A stretch of DNA of 12,162 nt from an uncultured Kineosporia sp. (GTDB lineage Bacteria; Actinomycetota; Actinomycetes; Actinomycetales; Kineosporiaceae). Both the position numbers and the translations under genes were made by a program. Under the pieces are notes generated by a model. The model did no database searches. It was given only the letters and a program-made list of their open reading frames with translations, and was not told the DNA's origin. The first letter of the stretch is position 1. Each line of letters opens with the position of its first letter. This document shows, in pieces, positions 1 to 6,202 of the stretch. The DNA is taken from the NCBI GenBank assembly GCA_937859855.1, contig CALMAR010000121.1, positions 1 through 12,162 on the forward strand, read 5' to 3'.

Positions 1-47
1 GCGAACGTGGCGGCGATCCCACCCGTTCCCATCACTCCCCAGCGCAC
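1..47 (-). CDS. Gfo/Idh/MocA-family oxidoreductase, N-terminus only (partial)
   Basis: Reading the minus strand from a GTG at 47-45 gives VRWGVMGTGGIAATF and then leaves the window. This is the usual opening of Gfo/Idh/MocA NAD(P)-dependent dehydrogenases: a first beta strand followed by the Rossmann dinucleotide-binding glycines (GTGGIA). Family members oxidise or reduce sugars, inositols and their derivatives in the cytoplasm. An in-frame stop (TGA at 71-69) lies seven codons upstream and no other ATG or GTG start falls between, so the GTG start is well constrained. No strong Shine-Dalgarno is visible. It is divergent from the hydrolase gene to its right. Only 15 residues are visible, so the family is a motif-based call and the substrate cannot be told. 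Confidence 0.6.
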   Translation of the reverse strand, partial: MRWGVMGTGGIAATF

Positions 48-212
48 CGCCGCACTGTACCGCCCGGTTCATCACCAGCACGGCCGCGCCGGCCGGATGA
101 GCGGTCAGTGACAGCCCCGCTTCAGGGGCAACGCCCCGGCCGCGGTAGTAGCGTCCAGCACATGTGCCTCACGCCGGACAGCCCGCCGCCGGCTCCGCCC
201 CGAGCCGGTCAG
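48..212. promoter_or_regulatory. Divergent intergenic control region with a 13-bp inverted repeat
   Basis: This is the space between the divergent oxidoreductase and the hydrolase operon, if the hydrolase starts at 213. It should hold promoters for both directions, although I see no convincing -35/-10 pair. The clearest element is a perfect inverted repeat at 125-137, GGGGC-AAC-GCCCC. A very similar one (GGGTC-AAC-GACCC) lies at 6047-6059. If the hydrolase instead starts at the GTG at 108, most of this stretch would be coding. Confidence 0.35.
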
Positions 213-902
213 GTGGCCTCGCACTCGGACCTCACCCTGACTTCGAGCGATGGGGCCAGGGTGCCGGCCAGTCAGGCCGAACCGGCCAATCCCAACGGCC
301 GCAATGTGATCATCCTGCCGGACGTCCGCGGGCTGCATCCGTACTACAAGGCGCTGACTCAGCGGTTCGCCGAAGCCGGTTTCCATGCGGTGGCCATCGA
401 CTACTTCTCCCGGACGGCCGACACCGATGATCGCGGCCCGAGCTCCGATGGTCTGCCGCACGTGGCGGAGGTACGGCCGGGTCAGGTGCAACTCGACGTG
501 CAGGCGGCGATCACCCACTTGCGCGGCTACGCCCGGGGCGAGATCTTCACTGTGGGCTTTTCTTTCGGCGCCAGCCAATCGTGGCGGCTGGCCGCCTCCA
601 GCCTGGGCCTGAGCGGCGTGATCGGCTTCTACGGCGACCCATCGCTGCTGGCCGACGTCACCGACGATCTCTACCTGCCGATGCTGCTGCTGATCGCCGG
701 CGCGGACACCAGCACCCCGCTGGCCGAGGTCGACAAATTCATCGAACGCCTGGACGAGGCTGGAACGCCCTATCGCAAGCAGGTTTTCGAGGATGCTCCG
801 CAGTCATTCTTCGACCAGTCGTTCGAGCGGTGGCCGGATTACTGCGATCAGGCCTGGCGGGAGATCCTGGACTTCACTGGGCGCCCGGCCGTGGCCGGCT
901 GA
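213..902 (+). CDS. Dienelactone-hydrolase-family alpha/beta hydrolase with altered catalytic triad
   Basis: The 229-residue product has the dienelactone hydrolase layout: the strand and loop VIILPDVRGLHPYY (about 32-45), nucleophile elbow TVGFSFGAS (113-121), acid loop IAGADTSTP (161-169), and the C-terminal APQSFFDQ segment (195-202). As I recall the family, relatives carry Cys at the elbow (GFCFGG) and His in the last motif (APHSFFD). Here the nucleophile is Ser117 and the His position is Gln197, with Asp165 kept, so ordinary hydrolase activity is doubtful. It is probably cytoplasmic. It is the first gene of a tight unit with the channel, amine oxidase and ASCH genes. The start is uncertain: an in-frame GTG at 108 and ATG at 162 would add a Pro/Gly-rich N-terminus that the family lacks. 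I chose the GTG at 213 because the family's first strand begins there. None of the three has a strong ribosome binding site. Confidence 0.8.
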   Translation: MASHSDLTLTSSDGARVPASQAEPANPNGRNVIILPDVRGLHPYYKALTQRFAEAGFHAVAIDYFSRTADTDDRGPSSDGLPHVAEVRPGQVQLDVQAAITHLRGYARGEIFTVGFSFGASQSWRLAASSLGLSGVIGFYGDPSLLADVTDDLYLPMLLLIAGADTSTPLAEVDKFIERLDEAGTPYRKQVFEDAPQSFFDQSFERWPDYCDQAWREILDFTGRPAVAG

Positions 903-906
903 CGCG

Positions 907-1350
907 ATGGCCAGCCAAGGTCAGCCACTACGCCCGATGCGGACGCTGCGAACCAGCATCCGGGACATCGTGCACGGCGCCACGCCGAATCATGAGCATT
1001 TTCGCGATCGGCTGGTGCTGATCTGGTCGGGCACGATCTTCCTGGATGTCATTTTCAGCGTGCTGGCTCTGCTCTTCGAAAAAGGTCGCGCGGACAGCGA
1101 GATCTTCAATTACGGCGACGCGTTGTTCTGGACCACCACCCAGCTGCTCACTGTCTCCTCCCAGCTGAAGAACCCGGTCACCCCCGCCGGGCGCGTTCTC
1201 GACGTACTGATGCAGGTCGTCGCGATCACCATCATCGCCACTCAGGCCGGGTCGGCGGGCAGCTTCCTGTATCGCCGCAGCGTGGAGATCAATCCCTCCC
1301 CCCATCACCAGGATCCGGGCGACGCGTCCACTCAGAGCCCGGCCAGCTGA
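907..1350 (+). CDS. Two-helix K+-channel-like membrane protein with non-canonical selectivity filter
   Basis: The 147-residue protein has a cytoplasmic basic N-terminus, a hydrophobic helix at about 36-58 (LVLIWSGTIFLDVIFSVLAL), a pore-helix-like segment DALFWTTTQLLTVSS (71-85), the loop QLKNPVTPAGR, and a second helix at about 97-123 ending in YRR. This is the layout of two-transmembrane, pore-loop potassium channels, including the conserved run WTTT...TV...PVTPAGR. However, the filter TVGYG is replaced by TVSSQ, so K+ selectivity cannot be assumed. No RCK or cyclic-nucleotide domain follows; the tail is short and polar. The ATG lies 4 nt after the hydrolase stop, and its own stop overlaps the amine oxidase ATG (TGATG), which implies coupled translation. 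An alternative ATG at 937 would remove ten residues. Transported species and gating are unknown. Confidence 0.65.
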   Translation: MASQGQPLRPMRTLRTSIRDIVHGATPNHEHFRDRLVLIWSGTIFLDVIFSVLALLFEKGRADSEIFNYGDALFWTTTQLLTVSSQLKNPVTPAGRVLDVLMQVVAITIIATQAGSAGSFLYRRSVEINPSPHHQDPGDASTQSPAS

Positions 1351-3347
1351 TGAGCTCGCATCCCCTCGATCCCCTCAGCAGCGATGAGATCCGCCAGGTC
1401 ACCAGCCTGCTTGAGGCGAAGCGCCAGGTGGGGCCGGGCTGGCGTTACGCCAGCATCGAGCTGCTGGAGCCGGACAAGCCGGCTCTGTGGGCCTACCGGC
1501 CCGGGATTCCAGCCGATCGATCCGCTCAGGCCGTGGTCTGGAACCGCGCTGATGGCAATGCGTACCGGGCCACGGTCTCGCTCAGTTCGGCTGAGATCAC
1601 CGGCTGGGAGGAACTGCCCGGCCAGTTCCCCAACATGACCGTGGACGAGTGGCACGAGTGCGATGAGCTGGTGCGATCGGATCAGCGGCTGGTGGACGCG
1701 CTGGCGGCCCGGGGAATCACCGATCTGTCCCTGGTGCTGGTGGACACCTGGGCCTACGGCGCGGCTCTGGTGCCGGAACAGTATGCCGGGCGGCGAGTGG
1801 GCTGGGGTGACGTCTGGTTCCGCAGCAGCCCCGGGGGTAATCCCTATGCCAATCCGGTCGGGAACCTGCACCCCATCGTCGATCTGAACCGGATGGAGGT
1901 CCTGGAGATCGAGGACGGCGGGCCGCCACCGACGACCCGGGACGAGGTCACCGTGTCTCATCCGGCGATGGGCGAGTACGAGCCAGGATTGGTCCCGGGT
2001 CTGACCCCGCGAGCCCTCCAGCCACTGGACATCGTTCAACCGGAAGGAGTTTCGTTCGATCTCGATGGCAACGCCCTGCGTTGGCAGAACTGGGAGATGC
2101 GGCTGGGCTTCAACTACCGCGAGGCCCTGGTGCTGCATCAGGTCGGGTATCGCGACGGCGACCGGCTCCGATCGATCGCCCACCGGCTCTCCTTCTCCGA
2201 AATGGTGGTGCCCTACCGCGACCCGAGCCCGGACCACTACCGGCGCACCGCTTTCGACGTCGGCGAGTGGGGTTTGGGCTTCATGACCACGTCCCTGGAA
2301 CTGGGCTGTGACTGCCTGGGTGAGATCCGCTATCTGGACGCTGTTCTGCACGATTCCCACGGCGAGCCATACGCGATTCCGAACGCAATCTGCGTACACG
2401 AGGAGGACAACGCCGTCCTGTGGAAGCACGTGGACGCTGTGGCTGGCGCACAGGTGCGCCGGATGCGCCGCTTGGTGGTGTCCTTCCACGCCACGGTGGC
2501 GAACTACGAATATCTGGTCTACTGGCGGTTCTACCAGGACGGCTCGATCGAATGCGAGGTGCGGGCCACCGGCATCATGGTGACCAGCCGGTTCGGCGGC
2601 GAGCCACCGGCCTACGGCACGGTGGTCGACCATCAGACCTACGCGCCGTTCCATCAGCACTTCATCGTCGCCCGGCTCGACCTCGACATCGACGGTGAGC
2701 ACAACACGGTCTACGAGAGCCACACCGAGGCGCTGCCGATTGGCCCGGGCAACCCTCACGGCCTGGCCCTGGTGGCGCGAAATCTCCCGCTGCGCAATGA
2801 ATTGAGTGCCATCCGGGACCACGACTGGGCCAGCCAGCGAAGCTGGAAGGTGATCAACGACTCCGCCCTCAACGGACTGGGCACATCGCCGGGATACAAG
2901 CTGGTGCCGGGAGCCAGCATTCCGCCCATGCTCGACCCGCGGGCGCCGGTGCTCCAGCGGGCCGCCGCGATCGGTCACACCCTCTGGGTCACCCGCTACG
3001 AACGTTCGCAGCGCTGGCCCTGCGGTGACTTTCCGAACCTGTCGGCCGAGGACCGCGGGCTTCCGGCCTGGACCGCCGCTGACCGGTCACTCGAGGACAC
3101 GGACGTGGTGCTCTGGTATGTGTTCGGCATCCATCACGTCACCCGGCCCGAGGACTGGCCGGTGATGCCGGTCGATGTGGTGTCGTTCTGGCTCAAGCCG
3201 TTCGGCTTCTTCGATCGCAATCCAGCCCTGGATGTGCCGGCATCGCCGGATCATTGCGGGCACCCGGGCCACAGCGATGACCCGGGAAGCGGACCGCCCG
3301 ATGAATCAGTGCCCGAGCCAGTGCATGAGCAGGGAGGCGCCCGGTGA
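1350..3347 (+). CDS. Copper amine oxidase (primary-amine oxidase, topaquinone enzyme)
   Basis: This 665-residue enzyme oxidatively deaminates primary amines to aldehyde, ammonia and H2O2 using Cu(II) and a self-generated topaquinone. All signature residues are present: the cofactor motif TVANYEY with Tyr386 as the quinone precursor, the catalytic-base motif AFDVGEWGLG with Asp303, copper ligands in FHQHF (His435, His437), and the third ligand in HHVTRPEDWPVMP (His596). Spacings match the Arthrobacter globiformis enzyme (Tyr382, His431/433/592) with a constant shift of four. N-terminal small domains precede the catalytic beta-sandwich. No signal peptide is visible, so it is probably cytoplasmic. 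The C-terminus has a short Asp/His/Cys tail (DHCGHPGH, 634-641). The gene overlaps the channel gene by 1 nt and the ASCH gene by 4 nt. The amine substrate (phenylethylamine, tyramine, histamine or other) cannot be read from sequence. Confidence 0.96.
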   Translation: MSSHPLDPLSSDEIRQVTSLLEAKRQVGPGWRYASIELLEPDKPALWAYRPGIPADRSAQAVVWNRADGNAYRATVSLSSAEITGWEELPGQFPNMTVDEWHECDELVRSDQRLVDALAARGITDLSLVLVDTWAYGAALVPEQYAGRRVGWGDVWFRSSPGGNPYANPVGNLHPIVDLNRMEVLEIEDGGPPPTTRDEVTVSHPAMGEYEPGLVPGLTPRALQPLDIVQPEGVSFDLDGNALRWQNWEMRLGFNYREALVLHQVGYRDGDRLRSIAHRLSFSEMVVPYRDPSPDHYRRTAFDVGEWGLGFMTTSLELGCDCLGEIRYLDAVLHDSHGEPYAIPNAICVHEEDNAVLWKHVDAVAGAQVRRMRRLVVSFHATVANYEYLVYWRFYQDGSIECEVRATGIMVTSRFGGEPPAYGTVVDHQTYAPFHQHFIVARLDLDIDGEHNTVYESHTEALPIGPGNPHGLALVARNLPLRNELSAIRDHDWASQRSWKVINDSALNGLGTSPGYKLVPGASIPPMLDPRAPVLQRAAAIGHTLWVTRYERSQRWPCGDFPNLSAEDRGLPAWTAADRSLEDTDVVLWYVFGIHHVTRPEDWPVMPVDVVSFWLKPFGFFDRNPALDVPASPDHCGHPGHSDDPGSGPPDESVPEPVHEQGGAR

Positions 3348-3748
3348 CCTGGCCACGAGTGGGTGGACTGCGCACGGTGGCGTTCGGAACGCCCGGACGA
3401 ATGCGAAAAGAGCTGACTGATGCGGTGATTCACGGTGGCAAGCGGGCCACCGCCGGGCTGGCCGAGCTGGACTACGAGCCGGAGAGCGAGGATCTCGAAC
3501 ACGTCGGCGAGCGGCTGGTCGTGCTCGACGACGACGGTCACCGAGCCGCGCTGATCGAGATCACGGCAGTCGACGTGGTGCCGTTCGCTCAGGTGAGCGA
3601 CGAGTTCGCCCAGGCGGAGGGCGAGGGCTTCACTGGCTACGCCGATTGGGCCTCCGCCCATCGAGCCTTCTGGCAGCGACTCGGAGTGCCGGTGAACGAC
3701 GAAACGGCGGTGGTATGCGTACGTTTCGCCCTCGTCCAAGCCAGCTGA
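3344..3748 (+). CDS. ASCH-domain protein
   Basis: The 134-residue protein matches the bacterial ASCH fold (PUA-like beta barrel). It has FGTPG near residue 14, the signature GGKRATAGL (31-39), the strand VGERLVVLDDDG (54-65), AALIEITAVDVVPF (68-81), and the acidic EGEGF...WASAHRAFW segment (92-110). The Lys33-x-x-Thr36 pair and Glu72 sit where the E. coli YqfB amidohydrolase has its catalytic Lys/Thr/Glu, so an RNA- or nucleoside-related hydrolase or binding role is possible but unproven. The GTG start overlaps the amine oxidase stop as GTGA, which argues for translational coupling and sets the start. It is the last gene of the unit and meets the convergent regulator gene with only 7 nt between stop codons. 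A functional link to amine oxidation is not obvious. Confidence 0.85.
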   Translation: MTWPRVGGLRTVAFGTPGRMRKELTDAVIHGGKRATAGLAELDYEPESEDLEHVGERLVVLDDDGHRAALIEITAVDVVPFAQVSDEFAQAEGEGFTGYADWASAHRAFWQRLGVPVNDETAVVCVRFALVQAS

Positions 3749-3755
3749 CCCGCTC

Positions 3756-4487
3756 TCAGGCCGACCGCTGGTCGCGGCGGGCCCGGCTCTGCAGGTGGAT
3801 CCTTTCGCCCTGCGGCCCGAGCAGAGACAGGAATTCGACCGCATCCTCACCGGTGCTGCCGAACCAGTGCGGGAGCCGGGTGTCGAACTCGGCTGCCTCC
3901 CCCAACTCCAGCACTGTGTCCTGATCACCCAGCACCAGCCGCAACCGGCCGTTCAGCACGTATACCCACTCGTAGCCGTCATGGGCCTGCAGCTGCGGGG
4001 TGGCCAGCGTATGCGGAACGCTCATCCGGTAGGCCTGCGCGCCGCTCGGGCGGCGGCTCAGCGGCTGGACGACCAGGTCACCGCGCCGGTTCGGCTCGAT
4101 GATGACCCGCGGGTCACCTACTTCGACGTCGGCGACCAGGTCGTCCAGCGGAACCTGGTAGGCCCGGGTGATCGGTAACAGTAGTTCGAGACTGGGCCGG
4201 CGCTGGCCGGACTCCAGCCGGGACAGCGTGCTGATCGAGATACCGGTGGCCCGAGCCAGCCCGGCCAGGGTGCCGGCCCGCTCCTGACGCAGCTGGCGCA
4301 GCCGCGGGCCGACCTGGGACAGGGCGAGGCCGGAGGCGCCGTTCTCGGCGTCCAGCTGGCCCGCGACCTCAGTCACTTCAGTCAGCTCGGCGCTGGCCGA
4401 ACCGGGCTCCGGGTCCACGGTGCGAGGCTGAGGCACCTCGTTGAGAGTGAGCTGATCATCAATGGGGGCATCGAACGTGACGTCCAT
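3756..4487 (-). CDS. XRE-family transcriptional regulator with C-terminal cupin sensor
   Basis: The 243-residue protein has three parts. Residues 1-55 are an acidic, low-complexity extension. About 59-119 is a lambda-repressor-type helix-turn-helix (VGPRLRQLRQER...GLARATGISISTLSRLESGQ). About 155-225 is a small cupin barrel with HDGYEWVYVLNG (169-180) and DTRLPHWF (202-209), which carry the usual His/Glu metal or ligand positions. XRE-cupin regulators such as PuuR control amine, amino-acid or aldehyde catabolism, so the convergent amine oxidase operon is a plausible target, but this is inference. A later GTG start at 4418 would still keep both domains. No clear Shine-Dalgarno precedes the ATG; TACCTT about 7 nt upstream could be a -10 for a leaderless message. 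Confidence 0.92.
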   Translation of the reverse strand: MDVTFDAPIDDQLTLNEVPQPRTVDPEPGSASAELTEVTEVAGQLDAENGASGLALSQVGPRLRQLRQERAGTLAGLARATGISISTLSRLESGQRRPSLELLLPITRAYQVPLDDLVADVEVGDPRVIIEPNRRGDLVVQPLSRRPSGAQAYRMSVPHTLATPQLQAHDGYEWVYVLNGRLRLVLGDQDTVLELGEAAEFDTRLPHWFGSTGEDAVEFLSLLGPQGERIHLQSRARRDQRSA

Positions 4488-4663
4488 AGAGACAAGGTAA
4501 CCGGCCCGGTTCCGTCATTGTTCCGATCGGCTCGGCCGCCGAGTTGTGTTGTGTGAGAAGGGTTACACCGTGGTGGTCAGTGATGCGGCGTGGCCCCGGC
4601 CGGCCGGAGATCAGGGCCAGGCAGAGGAGGGGAAGCTCACAGTGTCATCGTTGTCACGGCGCC
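4488..4663. promoter_or_regulatory. Intergenic region upstream of the XRE-cupin gene, with short palindromes
   Basis: I see no convincing gene in this stretch. It should hold the promoter of the XRE-cupin gene. Two perfect dyads stand out: CTCGGC-C-GCCGAG at 4531-4543 and the 10-bp palindrome ACGGCGCCGT beginning just before the region's end (4656-4665). The first sits about 45 nt upstream of the XRE start codon and is a reasonable candidate for an autoregulatory site. No -35 element could be fixed with confidence. Confidence 0.3.
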
Positions 4664-4689
4664 GTCCGGCCAGAGCCCATCAGCCGGAC
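4664..4689 (-). terminator. Hairpin just past the sialate-type synthetase gene, likely terminator
   Basis: A perfect 7-bp inverted repeat, GTCCGGC (4664-4670) and GCCGGAC (4683-4689), with a 12-nt loop begins 3 nt beyond the synthetase stop codon. No U-run follows on the minus strand. Hairpin-only terminators are usual in high-GC actinobacteria, so it may still end the transcript, at least partly. Confidence 0.5.
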
Positions 4690-4692
4690 TGG

Positions 4693-5937
4693 TCAACGTC
4701 CGGCTTCGATCTCCTGGACGGCCAGGACGGCGTCCTCGCGGCTGCTGAGGGCCGCCAGCACCAGCTCGCACAGCTCGCGGACCGCTCCCGCTCCGCCGGG
4801 ATGCTTCAGCTCCAGCCGGGCCGCCGCTCGCACCTGCGGATGGGCTCCGGCCACGACTACCGGCCAGCCCACCATCCACAGGCAGCCCAGGTCGTTCACG
4901 TCGTTGCCGAGGTAGGCGACCCGGCTGGCGTCCAGGCCCTCCCGGGCGATCCACTCCTTCAGCGCCTGGCCCTTGTCAGCCTGCCCCTGAATGGCCGGGA
5001 CCTGCAGCTTCGCGGCCCGGGCGCTGACCACCGGATTGGTCTCGGTGGACAGGATCAGCAACCTGATCCCGGCCTTGCGGGCCAGCGACACACCCATCCC
5101 GTCCTCGCGGCTGACCCGGACACTCTCCACCCCGTTCTGATCCAGGTAGAGCCGGTCGTCGGTGTGCACGCCGTCGAAGTCCATCACCATGGCGTCCACG
5201 TCGACTTCGGTCACCGCGCTGGCGTCGGAGCGGGCGGCCAGCAGCTGGGCCACCATCTGGGCCTGGGTCAGGTCGTCGAGGCTGTCGATCTCCAGGGCCA
5301 TCTCGTCCGGCGTCAGCTGAGGGGCGATCCGGCCGAAGAACCGGCGTCCCGCCTGTCGCAGCCCGGCGGTTCGCATCACGTAGAACGCGCCGGTTTCCCG
5401 GAACTCGGGGGCCAGGTCCTGCCGGCGGGCTCGCGGCCGGGCCTCGTCGTGGTTCACCCCCTTCAGGCCACCGTCCGGCCCGAATCGCCAGAGGAAGGCG
5501 TGGTTGCTGGCCACCGAGAAGGCGACATCGGCCTGGCCGGCCAGCACCAGACTGACCGCGGCGTCCAGATCCGGCGGCCGGATGAACGGGCTGGTGCACT
5601 GCACCAGCAGCACCACCTCAGGCACCACGCCGTCCTGTTGTTCCAAGGCGTCCAGCGCGTGGAAGACCGCCGATTCGGACGACGCGGTGCTGCCGGAGAG
5701 CTCGGCCGGGCGCTGGATCGGCCGCGCCCCGGCCCGCTCACCCTCGTCCAGGATTTCCGCGCTGTCCGAGCTGACCACGACCTGATCGATCAGCCCGGCG
5801 GCAGTGCAGGCGTCAACCGCCCGGGTGATCAGTGACCGGCCCGCGATCGGGCGCAGGTTCTTGCCCGGCACGCCGACCGAACCGCCCCGGGCCGGGATGA
5901 CGGCGACCACCTGCGGCGCCGGGAGGCTGTCAGTCAT
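4693..5937 (-). CDS. neuA: Bifunctional acylneuraminate cytidylyltransferase / KdsC-type HAD phosphatase
   Basis: The 414-residue protein fuses two enzymes of nonulosonic (sialic-type) acid metabolism. Residues 8-235 form a CMP-sialate synthetase: AVIPARGGSVGVPGKNL (12-28) binds CTP, followed by VVSSDS (54-59), QCTSPFIRPPDLD (113-125) and ETGAFYV (181-187). Residues 245-400 form a KdsC-like HAD phosphatase with DFDGVHTD (Asp253, Asp255), LST (296-298), Lys322, and GNDVND (344-349). This arrangement recalls animal CMAS. The second domain may dephosphorylate a 9-phosphate sugar, or be structural. The usual Lys in GGSKG is Val21, while Arg17 and Lys26 are kept. An in-frame upstream start at 5994 exists, but the ATG at 5937 has a well-placed AGGAA (5943-5947, 5-nt spacing) and fits the family start. 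No neuB or neuC partner is in the window, so the exact sugar is unknown. Confidence 0.88.
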   Translation of the reverse strand: MTDSLPAPQVVAVIPARGGSVGVPGKNLRPIAGRSLITRAVDACTAAGLIDQVVVSSDSAEILDEGERAGARPIQRPAELSGSTASSESAVFHALDALEQQDGVVPEVVLLVQCTSPFIRPPDLDAAVSLVLAGQADVAFSVASNHAFLWRFGPDGGLKGVNHDEARPRARRQDLAPEFRETGAFYVMRTAGLRQAGRRFFGRIAPQLTPDEMALEIDSLDDLTQAQMVAQLLAARSDASAVTEVDVDAMVMDFDGVHTDDRLYLDQNGVESVRVSREDGMGVSLARKAGIRLLILSTETNPVVSARAAKLQVPAIQGQADKGQALKEWIAREGLDASRVAYLGNDVNDLGCLWMVGWPVVVAGAHPQVRAAARLELKHPGGAGAVRELCELVLAALSSREDAVLAVQEIEAGR

Positions 5938-6202
5938 TCGCGTTCCTGTTCCGCGCGGGGCCCGGTCTCTCCGGGCGAAGAAGCCGGTGTTCAACCACCG
6001 GATTATTCACCCGATCGACGGCTGTCGCGCCGCGCCGGACGCAACGGGGTCAACGACCCTTGGGTTCCACATGGTTCTACACCTGCGTGCGGCGCGGCGA
6101 ATCTTCCCACCCCTTATACGGCCTAGTCGGTCGACGCCGGGACGGCACGGTGGTGCTTCGGACAGCGGGCCAGCGGACTCGGCAGTTTCCATTCGCCGAC
6201 TT
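5938..6202 (-). promoter_or_regulatory. Structured 5' leader and promoter region of the synthetase gene
   Basis: This 265-nt stretch has no gene I can support. Reading toward the synthetase it contains three perfect inverted repeats: GGGTC-AAC-GACCC (6047-6059), CCGGTG/CACCGG with a 6-nt loop (5984-6001) and GCCCGG/CCGGGC with a 5-nt loop (5960-5976). The last two are only 7 nt apart, and the nearest ends 12 nt before the AGGAA ribosome binding site. A TATAAG at 6118-6113 on the minus strand could be a -10, but I find no good -35. I do not recognise a known riboswitch class. Confidence 0.4.

Noticed and set aside
108..212. N-terminal extension of the hydrolase from GTG 108 or ATG 162
   Set aside because: It is in frame and open, but Pro/Gly/Ser-rich and unlike the family N-terminus, with no strong ribosome binding site; it also covers the 125-137 dyad. 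It is not fully excluded.
1332..2978. Long open frame on the minus strand opposite the copper amine oxidase (548 codons)
   Set aside because: It is a mirror of a high-GC gene. The plus strand encodes a complete amine oxidase with every catalytic residue, while the minus frame has no recognisable fold and a His/Val/Gln-rich composition.
3251..3928. Minus-strand frame spanning the end of the amine oxidase, the ASCH gene and the end of the XRE-cupin gene
   Set aside because: It overlaps three well-supported genes in other frames and shows no family signature.
4546..5835. Long plus-strand open frame opposite the synthetase/phosphatase gene
   Set aside because: It is antisense to a gene with two clear enzyme domains; its translation is His/Gln/Gly-rich without motifs.
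6007..6192. A 61-codon minus-strand frame just after the six-helix membrane protein gene
   Set aside because: It is Arg/Pro-rich with no ribosome binding site or motif, and it covers the inverted repeat at 6047-6059. Most likely it is non-coding leader.
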